Shown piece by piece: positions 47,241 through 60,567 of a DNA stretch of 64,000 nt. The translations under genes and the position numbers were made by a program. This DNA comes from Erwinia sp. E_sp_B01_1 (lineage in GTDB: Bacteria; Pseudomonadota; Gammaproteobacteria; Enterobacterales; Enterobacteriaceae), in NCBI RefSeq assembly GCF_036865545.1, contig NZ_CP142208.1:4464001-4528000 (forward strand), read 5' to 3'. Under the pieces are notes generated by a model. That model was not told the origin of the DNA. It saw only the letters and a list, made by a program, of their open reading frames with translations, and did no database searches. Numbering within the stretch: the stretch's first letter is position 1; each line of letters starts with the position of its first letter.

Positions 47241-47268
47241 ATTATAGGGAGTTCTCAACGAGTGACAA
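47241..47268 (-). promoter_or_regulatory. rRNA promoter P1, copy 2
   Basis: TTGTCA (47263-47268) and TATAAT (47241-47246), 16-bp spacing, GCGC discriminator. The spacer and upstream sequence differ from copy 1, but both hexamers are kept. Confidence 0.88.
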
Positions 47269-47280
47269 GTGTTTATTGCA

Positions 47281-47307
47281 GAAAAATGACTGACAGCGTC
47301 ATTTTTC
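47281..47307. terminator. Hairpin between hemG and rrn P1
   Basis: GAAAAATGAC and GTCATTTTTC form a perfect 10-bp stem with a 7-nt loop, 16 bases after the hemG stop. It probably terminates trkH-hemG transcription before the rRNA promoter. Confidence 0.65.
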
Positions 47308-47323
47308 ATCAAAGCGCCTTTTT

Positions 47324-47860
47324 TTACGACATTTTGCCTGTTAATCCAGCAAATTCATGGGCAAACCTGCCTACCTGAACCCAATCTGTATACTCTACTT
47401 CTTTCGTGGCATCCGTTTCACCGCCTGTCATTCGCATAATCAGCTGGATCATGATGCGATCAAAGAAGCCATAGCGTGGATAACGAAGCGCACCGGCAAA
47501 TACGGCGCAACAATCTGGCTGCCACGGAGACTGCAGCAGAAACTTGCGGGTATAAGCATTGGTTTGTGGCGTCCGCTTCTCAGGTTTGCGTGCAGTCAGG
47601 TTTACTGAGAAGAAACCGCTGACTCTTTGCTGCAGCTGTGCCTGGTTTTGCTTAACGAATTTGGCCAGCGCTGGATGGAAGTGCCCGTAACGAACAGAGG
47701 CGCCGATCAACACACGGTCATACTTAGCCCAGTCAACAGAAGTAGCATGAAGGATGTTCAGCACATCACACTCCTGCTGCTCTTTAAGTTCATTAGCTAT
47801 ATAAGCTGCAATTTCCCGGGTCTGACCCTCGCGGCTGGAAAACAGAATCAACGCTTTCAT
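47324..47860 (-). CDS. hemG: Menaquinone-dependent protoporphyrinogen oxidase
   Basis: A 178-residue flavodoxin-like enzyme (FMN loop [11 protein letters not shown] at 9-19) that oxidises protoporphyrinogen IX, passing electrons to quinones. The long insert with [19 protein letters not shown] distinguishes it from flavodoxin. ATG at 47860 is preferred to a TTG two codons upstream. It follows trkH by 18 bases, as in E. coli, where it precedes rrnA. Confidence 0.97.
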   Translation of the reverse strand: MKALILFSSREGQTREIAAYIANELKEQQECDVLNILHATSVDWAKYDRVLIGASVRYGHFHPALAKFVKQNQAQLQQRVSGFFSVNLTARKPEKRTPQTNAYTRKFLLQSPWQPDCCAVFAGALRYPRYGFFDRIMIQLIMRMTGGETDATKEVEYTDWVQVGRFAHEFAGLTGKMS

Positions 47861-47878
47861 AATCAATACTCGTTTCGG

Positions 47879-49330
47879 TTACTCACGCCAGAAGGTTGGC
47901 GTAAACAGGACTAACAGCGTAAAGACCTCAAGACGACCAAATAGCATGGTCAGAATTAAAATCCATTTAGCCGTATCATTCATGGTAGTGAAGTTATCGG
48001 CCACTACTCCAAGGCCTGGCCCCAGATTGTTCAGGGTTGCCGCCACGGCCGCGAATGCAGAGAAGTCATCCACGCCGGTGGCAATAATAGCCAGCATGCT
48101 GAGCAGGAATACCAGCGCATAAGCGGAGAAGAATCCCCACACCGCTTCCAGGATACGTTCCGGTAGCGCACGTTGACCAAGCTTAATAGTGTAAACAGCA
48201 TTGGGGTGGACCAGACGCTTCAGCTCGCGCGAACCTTGTTTGAACAGCAGAAGAATGCGGATGACCTTCAGTCCCCCGCCGGTCGAACCAGCACACCCGC
48301 CAATAAAAGCGGAGCACAATAGAAGTACAGGAAGGAAAAGTGGCCAGCGCGCAATACTGTCCGTAGTAAAGCCTGCGGTAGTAGCCATAGAGACCACCTG
48401 GAAAAAGGCCTGATTCAGCGTCTGCATGCCACTCTGATAAACATCATGGAACCACAGTACCAGCGTACAAATGATCACCAGCGTAAACTGCACGCCAATA
48501 AACATTCTGAATTCAGGGTCACGCCAGTAGACCCTGAGGTTACGCCCGCTGAGCATGGAGAAGTGCAGGCCGTAGTTACAGCCGGAGATCAACAGGAAGA
48601 CAGCAATAATAGTATTGATTGTCGGGCTGTTGAAATAGCCGATGCTTGCATCGTGCGTGGAGAAACCACCAATCGCGATAGTCGAGAAGCTGTGGCTGAT
48701 GGCATCAAACAGCGGCATCCCTGCAAGCCAGAGCGCCAGCGCACAAATCACCGTCAGTAATACATAAATCAGCCACAGCGTTTTTGCCGTCTCAGCAATA
48801 CGTGGCCGCATCTTGTTGTCCTTCAACGGACCCGGCATTTCAGCCCGATAGAGCTGCATTCCCCCGACGCCCAGAATAGGGAGGATAGCCACCGCCAGCA
48901 CAATGATCCCCATCCCGCCCAGCCATTGCAGCATTTGCCGGTAAAACAGGATTGCCTTAGGTAAAGAGTCCAGCCCCACCAGCGTGGTTGCACCTGTGGT
49001 CGTCAGGCCGGAGAAGGATTCAAAGAACGCATCTGTCACTGACAGGTTGGGATGTTCAGCAAAGATAAACGGCATGGCCCCGACGCTGCCCAGCACGGTC
49101 CAGAACAGCACCACGATCAGGAAGCCTTCCCGTGGTTTCAGCTCTTTCTTCTGTTTACGGTTTGGCCACCACAGTAGCGAACCTATCAGCAGCGCCATAA
49201 AGAAGGTCTGGGTAAAAGCACGCCCGGCGCCATCACGGTAGATCAGGGCTACCAGACCCGGCACGATCATCGTCCCCGAGAACAAAATGACCAGCAACCC
49301 GACGATGCGGGTAATGGCACGATAATGCAT
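47879..49330 (-). CDS. trkH: Trk system potassium uptake protein TrkH
   Basis: A 483-residue inner-membrane K+ channel subunit, same length as E. coli, gated by TrkA. Four pore repeats with selectivity-filter Gly are visible (TTTGATTL, AIGGFSTHD, TTAGFTTD, NNLGPGLG). Multiple transmembrane helices run from MHYRAITRIVGLLVILF onward. Upstream of hemG and downstream of yigZ. Confidence 0.98.
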   Translation of the reverse strand: MHYRAITRIVGLLVILFSGTMIVPGLVALIYRDGAGRAFTQTFFMALLIGSLLWWPNRKQKKELKPREGFLIVVLFWTVLGSVGAMPFIFAEHPNLSVTDAFFESFSGLTTTGATTLVGLDSLPKAILFYRQMLQWLGGMGIIVLAVAILPILGVGGMQLYRAEMPGPLKDNKMRPRIAETAKTLWLIYVLLTVICALALWLAGMPLFDAISHSFSTIAIGGFSTHDASIGYFNSPTINTIIAVFLLISGCNYGLHFSMLSGRNLRVYWRDPEFRMFIGVQFTLVIICTLVLWFHDVYQSGMQTLNQAFFQVVSMATTAGFTTDSIARWPLFLPVLLLCSAFIGGCAGSTGGGLKVIRILLLFKQGSRELKRLVHPNAVYTIKLGQRALPERILEAVWGFFSAYALVFLLSMLAIIATGVDDFSAFAAVAATLNNLGPGLGVVADNFTTMNDTAKWILILTMLFGRLEVFTLLVLFTPTFWRE

Positions 49331-49358
49331 GTAGCCGTTCCTTTCCTGACAATGGAAG

Positions 49359-49970
49359 TTAGTCGAGCGGGGCCAGCGTCAGCGCCCCTCTGCTAAAGTC
49401 TGTGAGATTTTGCGTGAACCCCGCCACCTGTGCATGGGGCAAGGCCAGCGTTAATGAAACACACTCTGAAAATTCGCTGTGTAAAAGCTGCCCGTGAAAA
49501 CGGCCCGTCATTCTTTCTATCTCTGACAGCTGAGCATAGTCGCAAGAGAGCGTGAAGGTCAGTACAGGCACTTTTTGCTGGCGCGGCAACTGTTTCAGCG
49601 CCTGTTGAACACCGCCGCCATAAGCCTTAACTAAACCGCCCGTCCCCAGCTGAATACCGCCATAATAGCGAACCACTACCGCCGTGATTTCGCCGATATT
49701 ATTTCCCATCAGCTGAGCCAGCATTGGCTTACCTGCCGTGCCGGAAGGTTCTCCGTCATCGGAAAACCCTAACTGCTGCGAATCTGAGGGAGCACCGGCA
49801 ACCCAGGCCCAGCAATGATGCCGGGCGGCTGGATGCTCTCCTTTCACCTGCTTAACAAAAGCACGAGCCGCTTCCACGCCGTCCGTATGGGCCAGCAACG
49901 TAATAAAGCGGCTTTTTTTGATCTCCTCACTGACACTGAACAGCTCAGCGGGGATGTCATAAGCGTTCAT
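49359..49970 (-). CDS. yigZ: YigZ, IMPACT-family protein
   Basis: A 203-residue two-domain protein. N-terminal IMPACT domain (ARHHCWAWVAG, GFSDDGEPSGTAGKPMLAQL, VVVRYYGGIQLGTGGLVKAY) and a C-terminal ferredoxin-like domain. Molecular role is not established; the eukaryotic relative modulates GCN2. Its ATG overlaps the pepQ stop (TGATG), so it is coupled to pepQ. Confidence 0.95.
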   Translation of the reverse strand: MNAYDIPAELFSVSEEIKKSRFITLLAHTDGVEAARAFVKQVKGEHPAARHHCWAWVAGAPSDSQQLGFSDDGEPSGTAGKPMLAQLMGNNIGEITAVVVRYYGGIQLGTGGLVKAYGGGVQQALKQLPRQQKVPVLTFTLSCDYAQLSEIERMTGRFHGQLLHSEFSECVSLTLALPHAQVAGFTQNLTDFSRGALTLAPLD

Positions 49971-51301
49971 CAGTCCAGCTTCAGGTCGCGCGTCATATTT
50001 TCCACACCCTGCTCGCGAATAATCACATTATCCTCGATGCGGATGCCGCCATACGGCTTAAATGCGTCAATACGATCCCAGTCGAAATGGTGGCTGAACT
50101 TGCCCTCACGCCAGGGGGCCAGCAGAGATTCAATGAAATAGAGGCCAGGTTCGATCGTGACCACCATCCGGGGCTCCAGGATCCGCGTGCAGCGCAGATA
50201 AGGATATTGCCCAGGCGCGGCAAGATGGGTACCGTTATCGTCCTGCATAAAACCAGCGACATCATGGACCTGCAACCCAAGCGGATGGCCAAGGCCATGC
50301 GGCATAAAGGGCCCGGTCAAATCCTCTGCCACCAGCGCCTCTTCACTCAATCCTTTCACCAACTGATGCTTAAGCAACAGTCTGGCAATGCGCTGATGCA
50401 TTTGCTGATGGTATTCGGTATAGCGCACGCCTGCTTTCAGCGTGGCGATCAGCGCCAGCTCTTCTTCATTCATATCCCGAATAAGCTGAGCGTAATCACT
50501 TTCACTTTGAGCTGCGTAAGTGCGGGTTAAATCGGCCGCATAGCCGTTGTACTCCGTACCTGCATCAATCAGGAAACTGCGTGACTGCTCAGGTGGCAGA
50601 TGATCAAGACTGGTGTAATGCAGAACCGCTGCGTGTTCATTCAGCGCAATGATGTTGCCGTAAGGCACATCGGTGTCGCGGTGGCCTGTAGCACTGAGAT
50701 AGGCAACGTTAATATCAAACTCGCTCATGCCTGAGAGGAAAGCTTCTTTCGCCGCACGATGACCGATCACCGCCGTTTTCTGCGCCTCACGCATGCAGTA
50801 AAGCTCATAATCCGTTTTCAGAGAGCGATGATAGTGCAGGAAGTCCAGGGTGGCTTTCGGGTTGATGCGTTCAGCCGCGATCCCCAACTGGGTAGCCCGT
50901 GCAGGAACCGGGCCGATGTAGGCCACATTTTCGCGTTGAGCAGGTAATAACTGGGCTATCTCGTCCGCATTTTTCAAGGCCACGATATCAATTTCGTCGG
51001 TCCAGAAACTTTGCGGTAAGGGCTCAACCTTGTGCCAGTAATCCACCGGAGAGTAGAACCAGAGTCGGGGTTTGTTGACGCCATCAACCCACAGCCAGCA
51101 GTTCGGTACTGACGTTACCGGTAGCCAGGCTTTGAATTGCGGATTCACTTTAAAAGGATAGGAGTGATCGTCAAGGAAAACGGTCATCAGTTCTCCTGAA
51201 TGGATCAACATCGCATCCAGCTTAGAGCGGGCTAATACCTGCTGTGCCCGCGCCTGTAGTGTTTTCAGATGGTCCTGATAGAGGGTAACTAACGATTCCA
51301 T
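49970..51301 (-). CDS. pepQ: Xaa-Pro dipeptidase (prolidase)
   Basis: A 443-residue M24 metallopeptidase that hydrolyses X-Pro dipeptides, same length as E. coli. Metal ligands lie in [17 protein letters not shown] (two Asp), [12 protein letters not shown] (His), EPGLYF (Glu) and GGIRIEDNV (Glu). The start [12 protein letters not shown] at 51301 is used; the frame is open 48 codons further but that region is the divergent promoter of fadBA. Confidence 0.98.
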   Translation of the reverse strand: MESLVTLYQDHLKTLQARAQQVLARSKLDAMLIHSGELMTVFLDDHSYPFKVNPQFKAWLPVTSVPNCWLWVDGVNKPRLWFYSPVDYWHKVEPLPQSFWTDEIDIVALKNADEIAQLLPAQRENVAYIGPVPARATQLGIAAERINPKATLDFLHYHRSLKTDYELYCMREAQKTAVIGHRAAKEAFLSGMSEFDINVAYLSATGHRDTDVPYGNIIALNEHAAVLHYTSLDHLPPEQSRSFLIDAGTEYNGYAADLTRTYAAQSESDYAQLIRDMNEEELALIATLKAGVRYTEYHQQMHQRIARLLLKHQLVKGLSEEALVAEDLTGPFMPHGLGHPLGLQVHDVAGFMQDDNGTHLAAPGQYPYLRCTRILEPRMVVTIEPGLYFIESLLAPWREGKFSHHFDWDRIDAFKPYGGIRIEDNVIIREQGVENMTRDLKLD

Positions 51302-51443
51302 AACTCCGTCTCCAATATCGTGAAATTGTGCGCATCTTATCACAGCCCAATAGCCGATGCCGTTTTGCCACGCCTGTGATCTCGTTTGCAAATAAGCAAA
51401 CTCTTGTTTGCAAATATTTAACAACCCTTCCACACTCTCGATC

Positions 51444-51460
51444 ATCTGGTATGACCAGAT
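51444..51460. promoter_or_regulatory. FadR operator of fadBA
   Basis: ATCTGGTATGACCAGAT is a near-perfect 17-bp palindrome that differs at one central base from the E. coli fadB FadR site. It lies 28 bases before the fadB start. FadR would repress fadBA until long-chain acyl-CoA is present. Confidence 0.92.
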
Positions 51461-51488
51461 CCCCCTATTGCGGCTTCAGGAGATCACC

Positions 51489-54849
<3,361 letters not shown>

Positions 54850-54880
54850 TACGTTGATCTGGCAGTAATATTGTCTTTGT

Positions 54881-54907
54881 TCCCGCCTGTCAGGGGCGGG
54901 CTTTTTA
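54881..54907 (+). terminator. fadBA terminator
   Basis: CCCGCC and GGCGGG arms around a 7-nt loop, followed by CTTTTT. Confidence 0.88.
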
Positions 54908-54942
54908 CGGATAAGGGGCAGCGGTTCCTGCCCCCTGAATCC

Positions 54943-55644
54943 TCAGATAAAGGCGAAAGCATCGCCAAACATCTGTTCTTCCTTCGCACCACGCTCAGCA
55001 CAAAAACGCTCGCGGGCAATTTTCGCCATCTCAAAGCGGCCAGCAATATAGATATCATGCCCGGCCAGGCTACTGTAATCGTTCATCACGGCGGTCAGCA
55101 CTGTGCCATTACGCCCTTCCCAACCCGCTTCTGGCTGCTCTACTACCGGAATGATTTTCAGATTTGGATGCTTCACCGCCAGCGCTTCCAGCTCTTCCAG
55201 ATCGTAAAGGTGCTTGAGCTCGCGTCCGCCCCAGTACAGGGCGATATCGCGATTGGGTTGCTGTGCGAGTGCGGTCAGCAGGATTGAACGGGCATAAGAG
55301 AAGCCTGTTCCGCCCGCGATCAACACCAGCGGACGATCGCCCTCTTCGCGCAGCCAGGCATCCCCATGGGGGATATCTACGGTAATTTTGCGCTGTTGTT
55401 GAATACGCTCCATTACCGCCATGGCATACAAATTCAGATCGGAAGCGCCAATGTGCAGCTCAATGATATCTTTTTCCATTGGCGTGGAGGCCAGGGAGAA
55501 TGGACGCTTATCGCGCTCGTCCATCACTACCATCAAGTACTGGCCTGCGCGGAAGCTGAAATCAGCCTCCGGCACCATTCTCACTCGGTACACAGTATCG
55601 GTAATCGCCTCTACTGAGGTCACTTTACAGCTTAAGGTAGTCAT
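54943..55644 (-). CDS. fre: NAD(P)H-flavin reductase
   Basis: A 233-residue ferredoxin-reductase-fold enzyme supplying free reduced flavin. RAGQYLMVV (flavin site) and [11 protein letters not shown] (NAD(P) site) are visible. The start [16 protein letters not shown] is colinear with E. coli (same length). 25 bases after ubiD, which makes flavin-modification-dependent sense: UbiD uses prenylated FMN, though UbiX makes that cofactor. Confidence 0.97.
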   Translation of the reverse strand: MTTLSCKVTSVEAITDTVYRVRMVPEADFSFRAGQYLMVVMDERDKRPFSLASTPMEKDIIELHIGASDLNLYAMAVMERIQQQRKITVDIPHGDAWLREEGDRPLVLIAGGTGFSYARSILLTALAQQPNRDIALYWGGRELKHLYDLEELEALAVKHPNLKIIPVVEQPEAGWEGRNGTVLTAVMNDYSSLAGHDIYIAGRFEMAKIARERFCAERGAKEEQMFGDAFAFI

Positions 55645-55669
55645 GCGTTCCCTCTGTCGGGTCAGGCAA

Positions 55670-57172
55670 TTATTTGCCGGGCGCTTGGTTGCGCGTGGGC
55701 ATCTCACTGAAGATGCCTAACTCATCCCATATTGCGTCAATACGGGCCGTCACTGCCGGATCTTTACGGATAGGGCGTCCCCACTCGCGTGTGGTTTCAC
55801 CTGGCCACTTATTGGTGGCATCCAACCCCATCTTCGAGCCCAAACCAGAAACCGGTGAGGCGAAGTCGAGATAATCTATCGGCGTATTTTCTACTAACAC
55901 CGTGTCTCTTGCCGGATCCATTCGGGTAGTGATCGCCCAGATGACATCGTTCCAGTCACGGGCATTTACATCATCATCACAGACGATAACAAATTTCGTG
56001 TACATAAACTGGCGCAGGAAAGACCAGACACCCATCATTACTCGCTTGGCGTGTCCCGCATACTGTTTTTTCATCGTCACTACCGCCAGACGATATGAGC
56101 AACCTTCAGGCGGGAGATAGAAATCGACAATTTCCGGGAACTGTTTCTGCAGAATAGGCACGAAAACTTCGTTCAGTGCCACGCCCAGAACAGCTGGCTC
56201 ATCAGGTGGACGCCCGGTGTAGGTTGAATGATAAATGGCGTCACGGCGTTGCGTGATATGCGTTACGGTGAAGACCGGGAAGTTATCTACTTCATTATAG
56301 TAACCCGTGTGGTCACCGTAAGGCCCTTCCGGTGCCATTTCTCCCGCTTCGATATAGCCTTCCAGCACAATTTCAGCGCTGGCTGGCACTTCCAGATCGT
56401 TGGACACGCATTTCACCACTTCCGTTTTAGTGCCGCGCAGTAAACCGGCAAAAGCATATTCGGAAAGCGTATCCGGAACGGGTGTCACAGCACCCAGAAT
56501 GGTGGCCGGATCGGCACCCAGGGCCACGGATACCGGGAATCTTTCACCGGGATGCTGCTGTCCCCATTCCTGAAAATCCAGTGCTCCGCCGCGATGGGAA
56601 AGCCAGCGCATAATCAGCTTATTTTTCGCTATAACCTGCTGACGATAAATCCCGAGGTTCTGGCGCTCTTTATGCGGCCCTCTGGTGACAGTCAGACCCC
56701 AGGTAATCAACGGCGCTGCATCTTCTGGCCAGCATTTCATCACCGGGATTTTATGCAGATCGACGTCATCACCTTGCCAAATCTGTTGCTGGCAAGGGGC
56801 ATCCCGCAGACGTTTGGTCGGCATGTTCAGCACTTGCTTCCACTGCGGCATTTTATCGAAGAAATCACGAAAACCGCGGGGAGGCTCAGGCTCTTTCAAA
56901 AAAGCTAACAGGCGGCCAACATCACGTAGCGCTGAAACATCTTTCTGGCCCATCCCCATGGCAACCCTGTCCGGAGTACCAAACAGGTTGCACAGCACGG
57001 GCATGTCATAGCCTTTAGGATTTTCGAACAGCAAGGCAGGACCGCCAGCCCGCAGGGTGCGGTCGGCAATTTCGGTCATTTCGAGATCGGGGTCGATCTC
57101 TTGCTTAATGCGTTTTAGTTCCCCGCGTTGTTCAAGCAGCGCAAGGAAATCGCGTAAGTCGTGGTATTTCAT
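55670..57172 (-). CDS. ubiD: 4-hydroxy-3-polyprenylbenzoate decarboxylase
   Basis: A 500-residue prenylated-FMN-dependent decarboxylase of ubiquinone synthesis (497 in E. coli). It begins [19 protein letters not shown]; family segments [20 protein letters not shown] and [15 protein letters not shown] are present. Divergent from rfaH, upstream of fre. Confidence 0.97.
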   Translation of the reverse strand: MKYHDLRDFLALLEQRGELKRIKQEIDPDLEMTEIADRTLRAGGPALLFENPKGYDMPVLCNLFGTPDRVAMGMGQKDVSALRDVGRLLAFLKEPEPPRGFRDFFDKMPQWKQVLNMPTKRLRDAPCQQQIWQGDDVDLHKIPVMKCWPEDAAPLITWGLTVTRGPHKERQNLGIYRQQVIAKNKLIMRWLSHRGGALDFQEWGQQHPGERFPVSVALGADPATILGAVTPVPDTLSEYAFAGLLRGTKTEVVKCVSNDLEVPASAEIVLEGYIEAGEMAPEGPYGDHTGYYNEVDNFPVFTVTHITQRRDAIYHSTYTGRPPDEPAVLGVALNEVFVPILQKQFPEIVDFYLPPEGCSYRLAVVTMKKQYAGHAKRVMMGVWSFLRQFMYTKFVIVCDDDVNARDWNDVIWAITTRMDPARDTVLVENTPIDYLDFASPVSGLGSKMGLDATNKWPGETTREWGRPIRKDPAVTARIDAIWDELGIFSEMPTRNQAPGK

Positions 57173-57358
57173 GACTTCTCATCAAACTGTCAGTGAATCG
57201 GCCATTATAGGGAGGATTGTTACGCTATGCTTAGTTTTTCGTAGCTACAGGTTCCTGTTACCTGAATTCACCTCAGAGCCGACTCTCCGCGGGATCCCGC
57301 TATAACTCTGACGATGAGTTTGTTATTCTTAGCGGCCCTGTAATCAAAAAGTGACGTT

Positions 57359-57847
57359 ATGGAAGCCTGGTATTTACTTTATTGCAAACGTGGCCAACTG
57401 CTTCGCGCGAAAGAACATCTTGAGCGTCAGGCGGTGCATTGTCTCAGCCCGATGATTGCTCTAGAGAAATTGGTTCGCGGTAAACGCACCCAGGTGGACG
57501 AACCTCTCTTCCCCAATTACCTGTTTATTGAATTCGATCCGGAAGCGATTCATACCACAACCATTAGCGCTACGCGCGGTGTCAGCCATTTTGTCCGTTT
57601 TGGTAGCCTGCCAGCAAACGTCCCTCAGGATGTGATCGCCGCATTGCAGACCGATACGCCAATGCAAATGGTGGATCCGGAACTGCCACAGCCTGGTGAC
57701 CGGGTATTAATTACCGGCGGGGCTTTTGAGGGGTTAAAAGCCATTTTCACCGAGCCGGATGGTGAAGCACGTTCCATGTTGCTGCTGAATTTGCTCAACA
57801 AGCAGATTACCCGCAGCCTCGATAATAAACAGTTCCACAAGCTCTGA
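57359..57847 (+). CDS. rfaH: Transcription antiterminator RfaH
   Basis: A 162-residue NusG paralog that is recruited at ops pause sites and activates long operons for LPS, capsule and toxins. NGN-like domain (1 to about 100; [20 protein letters not shown]) and a C-terminal KOW-type domain (about 110-162) known to switch from helical to beta fold. No ops-bearing target operon is in this window. Convergent with tatD (31-base gap). Confidence 0.97.
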   Translation: MEAWYLLYCKRGQLLRAKEHLERQAVHCLSPMIALEKLVRGKRTQVDEPLFPNYLFIEFDPEAIHTTTISATRGVSHFVRFGSLPANVPQDVIAALQTDTPMQMVDPELPQPGDRVLITGGAFEGLKAIFTEPDGEARSMLLLNLLNKQITRSLDNKQFHKL

Positions 57848-57878
57848 CCCGTTTGCGCGCGAGCCTGACCCCGCCAGA

Positions 57879-58676
57879 TCACTCCGGCAGGCGAAACAGC
57901 TGACGCGCATTGCGATCGCACTGGCGGGCAAGCACTTCGGCCTCTTCCCCTCTTAATCCAGCCACGGCCTGCACGATATGCGGCAGGAAACAGGGCTCAT
58001 TGCGTCTTGAAGGCGGTCTTGGGCGCATATCACGGGGTAACAAATAGGGAGCATCTGTTTCCAGTAACAGCCTCTCTGCCGGAATCAACGGCATCAATTC
58101 ACGCAATTCCACGCCACGGCGTTCATCACATACCCAACCGGTAATTCCTATATAAAGCCCTGCCGCCAGACAGGCTTCCAGTTCTTCACGGTTACCGGTG
58201 AAGCAATGCACCACCGCGCCAGGTAATTTTGGCAACCAGGGAGTCAGTACGGAGAGCAGACGTTCGCAGGCATCACGACAGTGCAAAAACACCGGCATCC
58301 CGAGTTCTGCGGCCAGCTCAAGCTGGGCATTAAAGGCATAGACCTGCTGCTCAGGCTCTGAAATGTTGCGGTTGAAATCCAGCCCGCACTCGCCTATTGC
58401 TACCACTTCATTACTCTCAGCCAGGCGCTTAAGCGTTGCTGCCGTCTCGCCTGACCATTCACTCGCATGGTGAGGGTGCACACCGGCAGTAGACCAGCAA
58501 TAGCCCGGACGGCGTGCCGCCAGACTCTGGGCCTGCTGGCTTTCCAGCGCATTGGTGCCGGTAATCAGTAAACCGGTCACGCCTGCTTCTTTTGCACGTT
58601 TAACGACCTGATCGCGATCTTTTGCGAACTGCGTGCTGGTCAGGTTGACGCCAATATCGAACATAGGATTTTCCAT
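57879..58676 (-). CDS. tatD: TatD 3'-5' DNA/RNA exonuclease
   Basis: A 265-residue metal-dependent TIM-barrel nuclease, cytoplasmic and not needed for Tat export. Metal ligands: [31 protein letters not shown] and [11 protein letters not shown]. Start [12 protein letters not shown] at 58676 (alternative MFDIGVNL at 58667). A perfect stem-loop ends only 4 bases upstream of the first start, so initiation may be weak. Confidence 0.95.
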   Translation of the reverse strand: MENPMFDIGVNLTSTQFAKDRDQVVKRAKEAGVTGLLITGTNALESQQAQSLAARRPGYCWSTAGVHPHHASEWSGETAATLKRLAESNEVVAIGECGLDFNRNISEPEQQVYAFNAQLELAAELGMPVFLHCRDACERLLSVLTPWLPKLPGAVVHCFTGNREELEACLAAGLYIGITGWVCDERRGVELRELMPLIPAERLLLETDAPYLLPRDMRPRPPSRRNEPCFLPHIVQAVAGLRGEEAEVLARQCDRNARQLFRLPE

Positions 58677-58680
58677 ACAG

Positions 58681-58702
58681 CAACCGCCCTTTCGGGCGGT
58701 TG
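58681..58702. terminator. Hairpin between tatC and tatD
   Basis: CAACCGCCC and GGGCGGTTG form a perfect 9-bp stem with a TTTC loop. No T-run follows on the minus strand. It may limit tatD expression relative to tatABC by attenuation or by blocking ribosome binding. Confidence 0.55.
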
Positions 58703-58740
58703 ATTTACTTATGTAAGGGAAGCACTGGATCTGCTTTTCG

Positions 58741-59499
58741 CTATTCCGGGCCGTGTTCTTCCTGATCCATATCCTGGCGACGTTTACCCACATAGAAGCG
58801 GGCGAAAAACACCCCAACTTCAAACAGGCAGTACATGGGAATAGCCAGAAGGGTCTGAGAGAAGACATCTGGCGGAGTTAACAGCATCCCCACCACAAAG
58901 GCACCGACCAGAACATAAGGGCGCTTTTTCTTCAGGTCTTCCGGTGTTGTCACGCCAGTCCAGCAGATCAGCACGATGGCAATCGGCACTTCGAAGGAGA
59001 CGCCAAAAGCCATAAACAGGGCCATCACGAAGTCGAGATAGTTGTTGATGTCAGTGGCAATCAATACGCCCTGCGGCGCGGTCTGGGCGAAGAAGCCAAA
59101 CGCCAGCGGAAAGACAATAAAGTAGGCGAAAGCCATCCCCACATAAAATAGGAATGAACTGGAAAACAGTAAGGGCATAACCAGCTTGCGCTCATGGCGA
59201 TAGAGCGCGGGGGCAATAAACGCCCAAATCTGATAGAGGATCACCGGTACCGCAAGGAATACCGAGACAATCATGGTCAGCTTTATGGGTGTGAAAAACG
59301 GAGAAGCCACGTCAGTGGCAATCATGCTGGCCCCCGCTGGCATCTGTTTGATCAGCGGGGCTGAAATCAACTGATAGATGTCATTGGAAAAATAGGCCAG
59401 ACATAGAAAGATGCCGACGACAGCAATAATACAGTTCAATAAGCGCTTACGGAGTTCAATCAAATGACTGATAAGCGGTTGGGTATCTTCAACAGCCAT
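58741..59499 (-). CDS. tatC: Sec-independent translocase TatC
   Basis: A 252-residue inner-membrane protein with six transmembrane helices and the [12 protein letters not shown]-terminal motif that reads twin-arginine signals with TatB; F/P/E motifs typical of TatC ([29 protein letters not shown]) are present. Gap of 2 bases from tatB. E. coli TatC is 258 residues. Confidence 0.98.
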   Translation of the reverse strand: MAVEDTQPLISHLIELRKRLLNCIIAVVGIFLCLAYFSNDIYQLISAPLIKQMPAGASMIATDVASPFFTPIKLTMIVSVFLAVPVILYQIWAFIAPALYRHERKLVMPLLFSSSFLFYVGMAFAYFIVFPLAFGFFAQTAPQGVLIATDINNYLDFVMALFMAFGVSFEVPIAIVLICWTGVTTPEDLKKKRPYVLVGAFVVGMLLTPPDVFSQTLLAIPMYCLFEVGVFFARFYVGKRRQDMDQEEHGPE

Positions 59500-59501
59500 G
59501 T

Positions 59502-60197
59502 TTATCGCTCATCGCTCGGTAAAGTGGTGGAGGCAGGAGCACGACTGGACAGAACTGACGCTTCACCGCCAGTCGTTGCCGTCGGTTTCACTACAGGGCT
59601 GGATGCTGTCGGTGCTGACGTCGCTACGCTCTTCGGCTCAACGCTGGCAGGGGGTGTCGGCTCTTGAGCTACGGATACCGGTTCAGCACTGACAGACTCT
59701 GGAGCCACAACAGACATGGCAATAGCCGTCGATCCGGAGCTGGCCGTTGCCTGAGCTGGCTCAGTCGCCACTTCAGGTGCCTTCGCGGGGGCAGAGGCCT
59801 GGTGATCGGCTTCTGCTGGCGTCACGCCCTCATGAGAATCTTCAGGATTTTTCACTAAGGGGTTGTGGATAGTGTTCGCTTCGTCGTCCGCTTGTTCATT
59901 CTCGCCCAGGTAAGAACGCTTCATAGATTCTGCTGATTGTTTCAGCTCGTCCATCGAGGCTTTCAGTTCAGGCGAAAGGCTGTTTTTACTGGCCTCTTCA
60001 ACCTTTTTCAGGCTGTCCTGGAGCTCCTGTAGCTTGAGTTCCTGTGCCAGTTCATTCTGCACATTGGTAGCCAGCGAGCGCAGAGCGCGGATCCAGCCAA
60101 CGACCGTTCTGACCGCTACCGGTAAACGCTGCGGCCCCAGCACGACCAGCCCGATAACGAACACTAATATCAGTTCACTAAAGCCTATGTCGAACAC
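59502..60197 (-). CDS. tatB: Sec-independent translocase TatB
   Basis: A 231-residue protein: one N-terminal transmembrane helix ([20 protein letters not shown]), GPQRLP hinge, amphipathic helix, then a long cytoplasmic tail. The tail after about residue 110 is rich in Ala, Pro, Val, Thr and Ser and is some 60 residues longer than in E. coli (171). Low-complexity tails in TatB vary between genera. tatA stops 3 bases before. Confidence 0.95.
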   Translation of the reverse strand: MFDIGFSELILVFVIGLVVLGPQRLPVAVRTVVGWIRALRSLATNVQNELAQELKLQELQDSLKKVEEASKNSLSPELKASMDELKQSAESMKRSYLGENEQADDEANTIHNPLVKNPEDSHEGVTPAEADHQASAPAKAPEVATEPAQATASSGSTAIAMSVVAPESVSAEPVSVAQEPTPPASVEPKSVATSAPTASSPVVKPTATTGGEASVLSSRAPASTTLPSDER

Positions 60198-60200
60198 GGT

Positions 60201-60446
60201 TTATACCTTGTCGTTTTTGACGTCTTCTTTCTTCGCTTCTGTATGCTCTTTGTCCGCCAGTTTGGCATTGAAGTCAGCATCATTGGCATGATCTTTCTCT
60301 TTATCGTGGTCATCGCCCATGGCCTTTTTAAAGCCTTTGATCGACGAACCCAGATCGGATCCCAGTGAACGCAGTTTGTTGGTGCCAAACAGAAGAACAA
60401 CAATTACGGCAATAATTAACAATTGCCAGATACTGATACCGCCCAT
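60201..60446 (-). CDS. tatA: Sec-independent translocase TatA
   Basis: An 81-residue pore-forming subunit: short transmembrane helix (6 to about 20, [15 protein letters not shown]), hinge FGTNKLR, amphipathic helix ([17 protein letters not shown]) and a highly charged, Lys/Asp/Glu-rich tail. E. coli TatA is 89 residues. First gene of tatABC(D), 121 bases after ubiB, where the tat promoter is expected. Confidence 0.97.
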   Translation of the reverse strand: MGGISIWQLLIIAVIVVLLFGTNKLRSLGSDLGSSIKGFKKAMGDDHDKEKDHANDADFNAKLADKEHTEAKKEDVKNDKV

Positions 60447-60567
60447 GATTTTGCCTCTGAAAGTGAGTTGTGATGCCAGTCTTGCAGTATATAACAGCTT
60501 GTATGGCGCTGACGATGAGCAAACACTCGCCAGCGCAGGATAACACCCTGTTTACCTATCATGACAA

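Noticed and set aside
51302..51445. N-terminal extension of pepQ into the fadB promoter region
   Set aside because: Would cover the FadR operator; the internal Met matches the known start and length.
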